From: UBA4592 sp002365735
GTDB lineage: Bacteria > Actinomycetota > Actinomycetes > S36-B12
Length of the DNA stretch: 64,000 nt
NCBI GenBank assembly: GCA_937875815.1
Contig: CALFHU010000097.1
Coordinates: 1 to 64,000, forward strand
Reading direction: 5' to 3'
Shown here: positions 27,159-34,456 of the stretch, in pieces
Numbering within the stretch: position 1 is the stretch's first letter
How the letters are laid out: each line of letters begins with the position of its first letter
The notes under the pieces: generated by a model
What the model saw: the letters and a program-made list of their open reading frames with translations, nothing else
The model's database searches: none
What the model was told of the DNA's origin: nothing
Made by a program: the position numbers and the translations under genes

Positions 27159-27878
27159 ATGAATTGGCATAAGGCTAGAAATTTCGTCGGTATTTTTGCG
27201 TGTGCCCTGGCCTTGGTAGTTCCCACCGCGAATGCAGATCAGCAGCCGAAGGACCTCGCTAGCCTGTCAATCGCTCAGGGGATTTCCTCAATCCCTTCGG
27301 CAAAGCGAGTCGACGTTTACGCGAATCAAATTCTAATTGCCCGCGACCTGAACGCCGGTGACCTCCAAACCCGCTCAATCAAGCCCGGCAGTTACCAGAT
27401 AGTGGTGGTTCCAGCCGGCCTACCTCGAGTGACGTCGAACCAGTTGATTCGAATCTCGAAACTCACTCTGCAAGCCGGTGAGAACCGAACTCTCGCGCTC
27501 CACGCCACAGCAACCAATCGCCCAGCCAGCTCCGTGTTTACAAACAGAACCCGAACTGTTGGCCAGAACATGGGGCTCATGACTTTCCGGAATATCGCAC
27601 AAGCACCCACCGTTGGGATTCGCTCACGCGGTGAACTTCTCATGAAACCCATAGCAAACGGTGAGACCGAGGGCGCCGGCCTTCAATCCGGTAACTACAC
27701 CATTCGGATAGTCCGCGCGGGAACACGTAAAAAACTCATACCAAGCAGTGTCCACACGATTTCAAATAAACCCGGCCGAAATGACATGGGCAACAACCGA
27801 ATCGTGTATCTCTGGGGTTCAGAAAAAGACGGGACCCTCGACCTTATGGTTCAAGACATTCTGCTGGGGCTTGACTAG
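27159..27878 (+). CDS. Secreted DUF4397 domain protein
   Basis: A protein of 239 residues with an N-terminal signal peptide (NFVGIFACALALVVPTANADQ, probable cleavage after ANA). A DUF4397-type beta domain follows (ISSIPSAKRVDVYANQILIARDLNAGD ... IKPGSYQIVVVPAG), and a second similar module is seen at about 130-230 (LMTFRNIAQAPTVGIRSRGELLMKPIANGET ... LQSGNYTIRIVRAG). Its role is unknown; such proteins are exported and may interact with the wall or other surface proteins. The ATG at 27159 is preferred over the GTG at 27153 because of the -10 placement. Its stop overlaps the end of the opposing DUF1566-like remnant by 4 bp. Confidence 0.8.
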   Translation: MNWHKARNFVGIFACALALVVPTANADQQPKDLASLSIAQGISSIPSAKRVDVYANQILIARDLNAGDLQTRSIKPGSYQIVVVPAGLPRVTSNQLIRISKLTLQAGENRTLALHATATNRPASSVFTNRTRTVGQNMGLMTFRNIAQAPTVGIRSRGELLMKPIANGETEGAGLQSGNYTIRIVRAGTRKKLIPSSVHTISNKPGRNDMGNNRIVYLWGSEKDGTLDLMVQDILLGLD

Positions 27879-28207
27879 AAGTTACGCATCGGGAACACAT
27901 AGTTACTTCTATCCGTGCCGTAGCTGGAATTCCAATAGTTAAGGCTGTTGCGCACTGACAAACCGATAACGGCTCGGTTGTCATAAGCGATTTGCGTCTC
28001 TTCCTTGGACGGGACGAACCAATCATTTTGACCACCTATAACCATGCCCTTAACTGTCCTGATTGTTCCGCCACTGCAAGATTTAGCTAGACACGTATTT
28101 TGGTAACCCATTCCGATTTCTTCACATGGACGCATCTCGCTGACGGTGCTTGTACACAACGGCGCAGAGCCTGTGCTGGCACCATCTTTATGGCAATGGA
28201 CACCCAT
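27875..28207 (-). pseudogene. Remnant of a DUF1566-like (Lcl C-terminal) domain gene, 5' truncated
   Basis: A frame of 110 codons on the minus strand. Its C-terminal half (GGQNDWFVPSKEETQIAYDN ... LNYWNSSYGTDRSNYVFPMRNF) resembles the end of DUF1566-type domains (G.NDW.LPSK.E ... YWSS ... R.VR.F) of surface proteins. The upstream half is rich in cysteine. The frame hits a stop at 28214-28216 inside repeat copy 2, so the usual signal peptide and N-terminal domain are missing. No ribosome site is visible before the ATG. It looks like the 3' end of a larger secreted-protein gene cut off at the repeat boundary; a short intact gene is the alternative. Confidence 0.5.
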
Positions 28208-28210
28208 TCG

Positions 28211-28300
28211 TGTTCATAGTTGTGTTTCCCCCAACTTGGGCATGCTTAAACACTTTTTGGGCAGGAACTGAGTCGGGAAAAGGCGTTTATCCACAGGGTC
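28211..28300 (+). repeat. 90-bp direct repeat, copy 2
   Basis: The second copy of the 26574-26663 sequence, offset by exactly 1,637 bp. It lies directly upstream of the gene starting at 28348 and begins 4 bp beyond the DUF1566-like remnant. Confidence 0.95.
28287..28295 (+). other. DnaA box TTATCCACA
   Basis: A perfect consensus box at the same place in repeat copy 2 as in copy 1. Confidence 0.6.
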
Positions 28301-28347
28301 ACAAGATTTATTGGCAATCCGACCGGCCTTCAGCGCAGAATCACAAG

Positions 28348-28905
28348 GTGGAGATTCCCGAAGTCTGGCTGCAGGCCCAAGCAAGTGTGCAAGCACAATT
28401 GGATCAAGAGGCGCTTGCAGAAGCAGCAGATTTGGCTCAAGCCCAATGGAGTGACATGACTTTGGCCACTCGCCTGGTCGAGGCACGCGGGCAAAGCGTT
28501 GACTTGATGGTTGCTGGGTTGCGGACATTCGGGACGCTCAAGGAGGTAAGTGCATCCGAAAAATTTGTATTATTGGAGTGTCGCGAAGGGGAGTCCCAGC
28601 GGCCAGGCGAGCAGCTAGTTCGGACTTCGTGCATTAACTCAGCGCGTGGCCTACCGCGCGCCCTGGCGCCCGCCAGTGAAGCCCTAGGCAGGGTGCGAAT
28701 CGGATTTCGAGAGGGTGGCTGGTTGCGCCGACAGTGGGGAAACCGAGTTCGGATCCGGGTGCCTGGGCTCGAGGATGCTGGGGTGATTGTCGGGCGCGTC
28801 GCTGCAGTGGGATACGACTTCATTGAAATTGACAACAACGAGGTCGGCAACCAGCGGCTAGTCGTGGCACTGGGATCGGTGGTGTCAATTGCGACAGCTG
28901 CTTAA
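28348..28905 (+). CDS. Conserved actinobacterial hypothetical protein of the HTH/SAF gene cluster
   Basis: A protein of 185 residues. The N-terminal half is acidic and helical (VWLQAQASVQAQLDQEALAEAADLAQAQWS). The C-terminal half looks like small beta barrels (VIVGRVAAVGYDFIEIDNNEVGNQRLVVAL). It resembles proteins encoded next to an HTH gene and SAF/CpaB gene in actinobacteria; no function is known. The open frame extends to 28150 through the repeat, but the GTG at 28348 is preceded by CAGAAT ending 7 nt upstream, fits a leaderless start, and leaves the non-coding repeat as promoter DNA. It converges on the HTH gene, overlapping by 4 bp. Confidence 0.7.
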   Translation: MEIPEVWLQAQASVQAQLDQEALAEAADLAQAQWSDMTLATRLVEARGQSVDLMVAGLRTFGTLKEVSASEKFVLLECREGESQRPGEQLVRTSCINSARGLPRALAPASEALGRVRIGFREGGWLRRQWGNRVRIRVPGLEDAGVIVGRVAAVGYDFIEIDNNEVGNQRLVVALGSVVSIATAA

Positions 28906-29129
28906 TCGGCCTCTTCGCCTTTACCGAACGGGTGGGTCGAAACGAATTCGCGGGTCTGGGCGTACATATTTTCAATATATGCCTCGAGCGCTTGGGCCTC
29001 CACACGCCACTGGCCACGCCCACCAACTTTGATTGCAGGCAATTCGCCGGAACGCACTAATGCGTAGGTTTGGGCAGATGAGATGTTCAGCGTCTCAGCG
29101 ACATCAGAAAGTGTGAGAAAACGGGCCAT
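28902..29129 (-). CDS. Helix-turn-helix (excisionase/MerR-like) DNA-binding protein
   Basis: A protein of 75 residues with one winged HTH of the HTH_17 type: FLTLSDVAETLNISSAQTYALVRSGELPAIKVGGRGQWRVEAQALEAYIENMYA (about residues 4-57). Such small proteins act as transcription regulators in actinobacteria (BldC-like fold); its targets are unknown. The ATG at 29129 gives the natural domain border, with CACTAT ending 7 nt upstream. The open frame reaches 29192. It is divergent from the CpaB-like gene. Confidence 0.8.
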   Translation of the reverse strand: MARFLTLSDVAETLNISSAQTYALVRSGELPAIKVGGRGQWRVEAQALEAYIENMYAQTREFVSTHPFGKGEEAD

Positions 29130-29179
29130 AGCGACATAGTGCCAAAGTTTGTGCGCCCGCGCAGCATCCACCCGCCTCC

Positions 29180-29188
29180 TGTGGATAA
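29180..29188 (-). other. DnaA box TTATCCACA (minus strand)
   Basis: TGTGGATAA on the + strand, in the 128-bp gap between the HTH and CpaB-like genes. It is the third perfect box within 2.6 kb. Confidence 0.55.
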
Positions 29189-29257
29189 CCATTTCGCATA
29201 TTTTGGTTTGGGGGAGATAGTGAAGTCACCGTTGCCAGGACGCGCAGCGGCTGAGAA

Positions 29258-29926
29258 ATGAGTGAGCAAACGAAAAGGTGCCAAATGCGAATTCGTTGGG
29301 GAAAAGAGAAATCTGCGACACCAAGAAATCGAAGATCAGCGAGATGGAGCGATATTCGACTGTGGCTCGGCGTGGTCATTTTGATTGGTTCAATGTTCAT
29401 TGGAGCGCGGGTGATGGCAACCGGAGAAGAAACCGTGACGCTATGGCGAGCGAGTTCGGAACTGGCCGTAGGAAGCCCATTGAATGACTTGGAGGCCGTA
29501 GTTGTGGCGCTGAACGGTGCTCAAGCGCCCTACCTACAAGGGATAACACCGCCAAGCGGGATTGTGGGGAGACCAATTGGGGTGGGAGAATTTATTCCAG
29601 TGGAGGCGATTAGCGCACTCCCACCGGAAGATTCACGCATTGTCACCGTATCGGTCGACCCACTGCACGTTCCGATTGGATTGAATTCCGGTGACCAAGT
29701 TGATGTGTGGTCCAGCTCGCAAGACACGCAATCACTTACTCCGCCGATCCTGGTGCTTTCAGGTTTAACGGTTCGCCAAGTCGCAAGTGATGTCGTCGGA
29801 ACAGGTGGTGAAATCGGCGTAGTGCTGTTGGTGCCCGTCGCTCAAGTTCCCGACTTAGTGCAGGCGATCCGTAGCGGTGTGATTGATCTGGTCAAGGTTC
29901 CCGCGCAATCGCAGGTGGCGCAGTAA
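29258..29926 (+). CDS. SAF-domain (CpaB/RcpC-like) membrane protein
   Basis: A protein of 222 residues. A basic N-terminal tail, a transmembrane segment (about 44-64, LWLGVVILIGSMFIGARVM) and a SAF domain (about 70-140; ASSELAVGSPLNDLEAVVVAL, GRPIGVGEFIPVEAIS) are visible, followed by a CpaB-type beta domain (VTVSVDPLHVPIGLNSGDQVDVWSS). CpaB proteins stabilise the secretin or outer parts of Tad/Flp pili. Here no secretin, CpaF, TadB/C or pilin gene is near, so a pilus role is uncertain. The next gene starts within its stop codon region (ATG at 29926). Confidence 0.8.
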   Translation: MSEQTKRCQMRIRWGKEKSATPRNRRSARWSDIRLWLGVVILIGSMFIGARVMATGEETVTLWRASSELAVGSPLNDLEAVVVALNGAQAPYLQGITPPSGIVGRPIGVGEFIPVEAISALPPEDSRIVTVSVDPLHVPIGLNSGDQVDVWSSSQDTQSLTPPILVLSGLTVRQVASDVVGTGGEIGVVLLVPVAQVPDLVQAIRSGVIDLVKVPAQSQVAQ

Positions 29927-31227
29927 TGGAAAATTTTGGGGAAGCTTCACGAGCACTCAACATGGTCTGGGCATTAAACGGTGTTCCTGCAGAGGCAGAA
30001 TTGCTTGCACTAGCCAGCGCGGGTGGAATTGTCGTGCGAAGACGCTGCTTTGATGCATCTGAGCTGCTTGCGGTAAGCGCCGTCGTACCCGGTACCCACG
30101 TGTTGATCAGCGCGCAACTAGCACGCATGAGCAGGGAAATCATGTCCACGTTGCAAGCCCAGGTTGCATCGGTTGCGGTGATTGCATTTAGTGACGCTGA
30201 AGAATCCCGCGCCGAAACATGGAACGCCGACCGCATTTTTCGGGGCGATCACCCCGAATTTGATCTGGTCGCCAAACTCAAGCAAGAGCATTCGAGCTCA
30301 CCGGCGTGGCCGCCGCCGCCACAAACATCTCTGGGACAGGTCTGTGCCATTTGGGGGCCCATCGGTTCACACGGACGGACAACCTTTGCGATTGGATTAG
30401 CTGAGGCTTTAGCGGATTTAGGCGAGCGAGTACTGCTCATTGATGCTGACACGAGTGCTCCGTCGGTCGCGTTGACGTTGGGGATTGAGGAGGATGTCAG
30501 TGGGATCGTCGTAGCCACGCGATATGCCGAACAAAATGCACTTGACTCGAGATCGCTGGCCAACTGTGCCAGGGTAATCAGCCCAAATTTTTGGGTCATG
30601 ACGGGTCTGGCGAGTCCGCAGAGATGGCCAGAAGTACGTGCCGGTTCTTTCTGCAAAATTATTGAGCGTGCACGTGAACATTTCGATCAGATCGTGATTG
30701 ACGTTGGCGCGGCGCTGGACGACGTTGAGGGAGAAGACCGGATCGAGTTGGCGCCCACTTTGGTCCCGCGCCGACATCTGGTCACGCGTAGTGTTCTAGA
30801 GAATGCGGATCAGGTGTATTTGGTGACGCGAGCCGATGCTCTCGGCGCCCAGAGGTTGGCGCACACGTATAGCGATCACGGGTCGGTGTTTGCAGGGGCC
30901 CGCAAAAGCGTTGTTGTCAACAGTGTTCACAAAACTCAAGTGCGAGAAGTACAACGTCAGTTTGTAGATCTGTGTGGTGCACTGGATCCGGAACTCAACG
31001 TGGTTTTCTTACCGCAGGATTCGGATGCGCCAGGAATGGTCAAAAATGCACGTACGTTAGGGGAGCAAAATGCCCGTGCACCGTTGGCGAAGGCAATTAG
31101 GGAGTGTGCGGATACAAGATTACGGGGACGCGCGCACGTAGACCGTGTCACCGACCTCAGCCCATTTGTAAAGTTTCTTAGCATCTTTCGCGGCCATGCG
31201 TACGCACCCGCCGGTGGCAATGGGTAA
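29926..31227 (+). CDS. CpaE/MinD-like P-loop ATPase family protein with a degenerate P-loop
   Basis: A protein of 433 residues. The N-terminal 130 residues look like a pseudo-receiver domain. The SIMIBI ATPase domain starts near residue 138: the P-loop reads WGPIGSHGRTTFAIGLAEAL, so the signature lysine is Pro and the catalytic lysine is Arg. LLIDADTSAPSVALTLG, the equivalent of the switch I/Walker A' region, and QIVIDVGAAL (Walker B) remain. The pairing with a SAF protein suggests a Tad-like or localisation role (inference). The last 36 codons, including HVDRVTDLSPFVKFLS, are antisense to the L,D-transpeptidase gene; see findings. Confidence 0.75.
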   Translation: MENFGEASRALNMVWALNGVPAEAELLALASAGGIVVRRRCFDASELLAVSAVVPGTHVLISAQLARMSREIMSTLQAQVASVAVIAFSDAEESRAETWNADRIFRGDHPEFDLVAKLKQEHSSSPAWPPPPQTSLGQVCAIWGPIGSHGRTTFAIGLAEALADLGERVLLIDADTSAPSVALTLGIEEDVSGIVVATRYAEQNALDSRSLANCARVISPNFWVMTGLASPQRWPEVRAGSFCKIIERAREHFDQIVIDVGAALDDVEGEDRIELAPTLVPRRHLVTRSVLENADQVYLVTRADALGAQRLAHTYSDHGSVFAGARKSVVVNSVHKTQVREVQRQFVDLCGALDPELNVVFLPQDSDAPGMVKNARTLGEQNARAPLAKAIRECADTRLRGRAHVDRVTDLSPFVKFLSIFRGHAYAPAGGNG

Positions 31228-31893
31228 TCCCAATTGATCGGTTGAATGCATCATGCTGCCGTCGTAGTAGAGCGGGATGCTGTGAAATCCGATCGCCGTT
31301 TTGCCATCATTACCGTAGGCAAATCTGGTCATATGATCAAAAGTGACTTTTGAGTTGGGGTTCCCGCTGTACTTTGACTGCGAAAAAATCTCGTACTTGC
31401 CCTTAACGGGTCGATCCCAGCGACCGACGACAGGGAATCGGTAGACAACTTCATCAGCTTCATTCATGGCCCACACGGTCATCAGCGCCTTGTCGTAAAC
31501 GATCCGTCGACCGGTGTGCTTGCCCAACGGTCGCTCGGGAATATTCTTGGCTTTACGTTCCCGCGTTGCTGGCTTCGGCTTCTTGGTTTTTGTGGGTGTC
31601 GGGCTCGGTATGGGTATCACGCTAGTCATAGGTGCTGCGCTAGGTACTGGTGCGACACTAGGAGTGGGTGCTGCGCTAGGAGTGGGTGCTGCGCTAGGAG
31701 TGGGTGCTGCGCTAGGAGTGGGTGCTGCGCTGGGCTCGGTGGCGATGTCCTGGGCCGAGACCGTCACAGCACTGGCGCCCGCATTGTCTGAACGGTCAAC
31801 AATCCCCACGAGAAGTCCGCCGATCAAGGCGATAGCCAAAGCGGAAGCAACTACTGACACGCGGCCCACGTGTGTCCAGCGGGGAAGTTTCAC
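31120..31893 (-). CDS. L,D-transpeptidase (YkuD family), membrane-anchored
   Basis: A protein of 257 residues. It has one N-terminal membrane segment (about 14-34, VVASALAIALIGGLLVGIV), a Pro/Ala/Ser/Thr-rich linker with APTPSA repeats (about 50-100), and a YkuD domain (about 125-257) with IGFHSIP and the active-site motif TGGCVRM. Such enzymes make 3-3 cross-links in peptidoglycan or attach proteins to it. GTG 31893 is chosen because a CATACT hexamer ends 7 nt upstream; GTG 31869 is an alternative and the open frame reaches 32115. The 3' end overlaps the CpaE-like gene by 108 bp. Confidence 0.9.
   Translation of the reverse strand: MKLPRWTHVGRVSVVASALAIALIGGLLVGIVDRSDNAGASAVTVSAQDIATEPSAAPTPSAAPTPSAAPTPSAAPTPSVAPVPSAAPMTSVIPIPSPTPTKTKKPKPATRERKAKNIPERPLGKHTGRRIVYDKALMTVWAMNEADEVVYRFPVVGRWDRPVKGKYEIFSQSKYSGNPNSKVTFDHMTRFAYGNDGKTAIGFHSIPLYYDGSMMHSTDQLGLPIATGGCVRMAAKDAKKLYKWAEVGDTVYVRASP
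31661..31731 (-). repeat. 18-bp tandem repeat (x4) coding for the linker of the L,D-transpeptidase
   Basis: Four near-identical units of GGAGTGGGTGCTGCGCTA (+ strand) encode repeated six-residue PTPSAA-type units. Degenerate copies extend to about 31631. The in-frame length lets the linker vary without breaking the gene. Confidence 0.9.
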
Positions 31894-31899
31894 GGTTTG

Positions 31900-31905
31900 A
31901 GTATG
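31900..31905 (-). promoter_or_regulatory. -10 hexamer of the L,D-transpeptidase gene
   Basis: On the minus strand TGGCATACT ends 7 nt before the GTG at 31893. The same nonamer precedes sahH and the DUF4397 gene. Confidence 0.4.
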
Positions 31906-32021
31906 CCACCAAAGTGCGCAAATCATTGCTTTGGGCAGTACGGTGTGTGCGGCGCCACCGTGGTGGGGGATCCAGATCGTGGATTCGGACAGTTTATGGG
32001 GAACTCGAAAGGAAGTGGCAC

Positions 32022-33488
32022 GTGGAGCGGTTAAGTAGCCTCGACGCTTCATTTCTCTACATTGAGAACTCGCAGACGCCAATGAATATTGGGAGCGTGT
32101 CAATTTTTCAGCCATCTGAGGGTGGATTTGAGCATGAGACCCTGGTCAAATTGATTAAGGCACGCTTGGCATTTGTGCCGCGTTACCGGCAGCGGGTCAA
32201 GGAGATTCCCTTTGGCATATTCCGGCCGGTGTGGGTCGATGACACCGCATTTGATGTGTCGTATCACGTGCGTCGGTCCGCATTACCCAAGCCGGGTAAT
32301 GGCGAACAGCTCGATGAACTAGTTGCCCGCCTCATGAGCCGTCCACTTGACCGGTCCCGTCCGTTATGGGAAATGTACTTAATTGAGGGGCTCTCCGGCG
32401 GGCGATTCGCGATTGTCACTAAGAGCCATGAAGCATTGGTTGATGGGCTCGCGGCACTCGATATTTCCCAAGTGATTCTTGACAGTGAATCCCAGGCATC
32501 GGTCGGTCCTCCAGATTCTTGGCGTCCTGCACCGGAGCCATCGGCAATTGAATTGATGAGCGCATCGGTGACCGAGGTATTTGCGCACCCGACCGCAGCT
32601 GCTGAGCTGGTTGTGAGTACCGCATCCGAAGCCTTCACAGGTACTCAAAGCGTCGTGGGTAGCGCGGTGAGCGGCGCAACGGAGGCGATCTACGATTTAG
32701 TCTCGCTTGCACGATTTCGGACCCGGTCGCCGTTGAAGGCAAAACTCGGTGCCCAAAGGCGATTCGTTTCCGTTGACGTTGATCTTGACGAACTGCGAGA
32801 GGTCCGCAAATCTGCATCTGCGTTGACTGCCCAAAGCATCAGTGTCAACGACATTATTTTGACCGTGCTCACTGGGGCATTACGAAGTTGGCTGATTCGG
32901 CGCGATGGCCTACCAAGTGGCCAGGATCGTTTCAATGCGCTGGTGCCGGTTTCCCTGGATTCAAAAGTTGAAGAGCCGACGCTGGGCGGCTCGGTTAATG
33001 CTTATGTCATCGAGTTGCCGGTGGCACAATTCGAGCCGATTGATCGGTTGATGCGCGTGGTTGAACAAATGTCTGACCTGGATCCAATGGGTGAATTTCT
33101 CGGGGCGCGAGCGATCATTGACATTGCCGGCTTCGGTCCAGCATCGGTACACGCTCTCGGTGCTCGCATGGCATCGACGCTCACGCGTCGCGCCTACGAC
33201 GTCACAATCACCAACGTGCCTGGCCCTCAGCATGCCCTTTATGCAGCGGGGTCCCAAATGCTCGCTTCCTATCCGTGTGTGCCGTTGGTACCGGGTCAGG
33301 CGCTGAGCATTGGCCTGACGAGTTACCACGGAAGTCTGTGTATTGGTCTAATGGCAGATCGTGATGCACTGGAAGATCTTGATGTGATTGCCGCGAGCAT
33401 CCGTGACTCAATTGTCGGGCTACGAGCCTCGATTGCACAGCGACGGAGCTCGCCTGGTGGGAATTACTTACGGGTGGTCGCCTCCTAA
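32022..33488 (+). CDS. Wax ester synthase/diacylglycerol acyltransferase (WS/DGAT) family protein
   Basis: A protein of 488 residues. The start VERLSSLDASFLYIENSQTPMNIGSV is the typical N-terminus, and PLDRSRPLWEMYLIEGL precedes the acyltransferase motif. That motif, usually HHxxxDG, here reads HEALVDG (near residue 141), with the second His replaced by Glu. Later blocks NDIILTVLTGALRSWL and the C-terminal DUF1298 part (VTNVPGPQ-like TNVPGPQHALYAAG) are present. Active members make triacylglycerol or wax esters from acyl-CoA at the membrane. The GTG at 32022 follows an aaaggaag site. The stop overlaps the patatin start, which suggests a lipid operon. Confidence 0.88.
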   Translation: MERLSSLDASFLYIENSQTPMNIGSVSIFQPSEGGFEHETLVKLIKARLAFVPRYRQRVKEIPFGIFRPVWVDDTAFDVSYHVRRSALPKPGNGEQLDELVARLMSRPLDRSRPLWEMYLIEGLSGGRFAIVTKSHEALVDGLAALDISQVILDSESQASVGPPDSWRPAPEPSAIELMSASVTEVFAHPTAAAELVVSTASEAFTGTQSVVGSAVSGATEAIYDLVSLARFRTRSPLKAKLGAQRRFVSVDVDLDELREVRKSASALTAQSISVNDIILTVLTGALRSWLIRRDGLPSGQDRFNALVPVSLDSKVEEPTLGGSVNAYVIELPVAQFEPIDRLMRVVEQMSDLDPMGEFLGARAIIDIAGFGPASVHALGARMASTLTRRAYDVTITNVPGPQHALYAAGSQMLASYPCVPLVPGQALSIGLTSYHGSLCIGLMADRDALEDLDVIAASIRDSIVGLRASIAQRRSSPGGNYLRVVAS

Positions 33489-34456
33489 TGTCTCGGCGGG
33501 CAATTGTGATTGGCGGGGGAGGAGTACTCGGCGGGACGTGGGCCGTGGGGGCTTTGAGCGCCCTGGAAAAGGAATTGGGAATAGCCGCGAGTGACGCTGA
33601 CCTGCTGGTGGGTACGTCGGCGGGCTCGGTGCTGGCGGCGCTGATCGCGTGCGGTGTCAGTACGGAGGAACTGTGCCAGCACTATGGACAGGAGAAAGTC
33701 ACTAGCGGACCGCTCTTGGGCTATGAGTGGAATCCAGTCCGCGCTACCGGTGGGTCACGCCCGGGTTGGCCACGGATCTTGCGACCAGGATCACCGAAAC
33801 TATTTGGCTCGGGTTTACTCAAACTAGGCGAGCTTCCGCTCACCGCGGTGTTATCGGGCCTATTGCCACCGGGCGCAAAAAGCCTTGAGCGCGTCGGGCA
33901 CTTAGTGGATGCTGTGTCGCCGTTAGGGGAGTGGGCACAAAGCCCCAGCGGTTCCCACCCAGATGTGTGGGTTGTGGCAATGGATTACGAAACGGGAAAA
34001 CGGGCGGTATTTGGTCGCACCGGAGCACCAATTGCAAGTTTGTCGGAAGCGGTAATGGCCAGCTGCGCAATCCCTGGGTGGTTTTCACCGATAAAAATTG
34101 GCGCGAGAACCTATATCGACGGTGGAGCGGTGTCAGCAACAAGTGTCGATGTGCTCAGTCATGAAGGATTCGACGAGGTGTATGTGATCGCACCCATGTC
34201 GCTCACGCAGTCCGATCATCCGAAAAGTTTGACAGCTAAATTAGAGCGCCAGTGGCGCGGTGTCGTATCTCGTGCGGCAGCACATGAAATCGCTGATGTC
34301 GTTGCATGCGGTTCCCGGGTGTTCCTCGCCAGCCCAACAGCTGAAGATTTGACAGCGATGGGAACCAATTTAATGGACTCAACTCGTCGGAGGATTGTGT
34401 TGGAAACATCTTTACGCACAAGCCCGCACACCTGGTCAGAGCAGTTGGTGGGTTAG
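33488..34456 (+). CDS. Patatin-like phospholipase
   Basis: A protein of 322 residues. The oxyanion loop GGGGVLGGTW (residues 9-18), the nucleophile elbow GTSAG (Ser44) and the catalytic Asp in YIDGGAVSATSVDVL (near residue 218) are intact. It should hydrolyse acyl ester bonds of membrane or storage lipids. Its start codon overlaps the stop of the WS/DGAT-like gene by 1 bp, so the two are probably co-translated. This pairing suggests turnover of acylglycerols (inference). It converges on the DUF2505 gene with a 4-bp overlap. Confidence 0.88.
   Translation: MSRRAIVIGGGGVLGGTWAVGALSALEKELGIAASDADLLVGTSAGSVLAALIACGVSTEELCQHYGQEKVTSGPLLGYEWNPVRATGGSRPGWPRILRPGSPKLFGSGLLKLGELPLTAVLSGLLPPGAKSLERVGHLVDAVSPLGEWAQSPSGSHPDVWVVAMDYETGKRAVFGRTGAPIASLSEAVMASCAIPGWFSPIKIGARTYIDGGAVSATSVDVLSHEGFDEVYVIAPMSLTQSDHPKSLTAKLERQWRGVVSRAAAHEIADVVACGSRVFLASPTAEDLTAMGTNLMDSTRRRIVLETSLRTSPHTWSEQLVG

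Noticed and set aside
26574..28300. Origin of replication (oriC)
   Set aside because: Although DnaA boxes are present, dnaA, dnaN, recF, rpmH and parAB are not nearby and there is no dense box cluster with an AT-rich unwinding region.
28150..28347. N-terminal extension of the 28348 gene through repeat copy 2
   Set aside because: The extension translates the non-coding repeat, has no similarity to the family, and the leaderless-type signal supports GTG 28348.
31661..31731. Possible CRISPR-like repeats
   Set aside because: The units are contiguous 18-bp tandem repeats without spacers and are coding.
31514..31900. Plus-strand ORF of 128 codons with glycine/alanine-rich repeats opposite the L,D-transpeptidase
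   Set aside because: The repeats are the reverse complement of the transpeptidase linker repeats; there is no ribosome site or family match.
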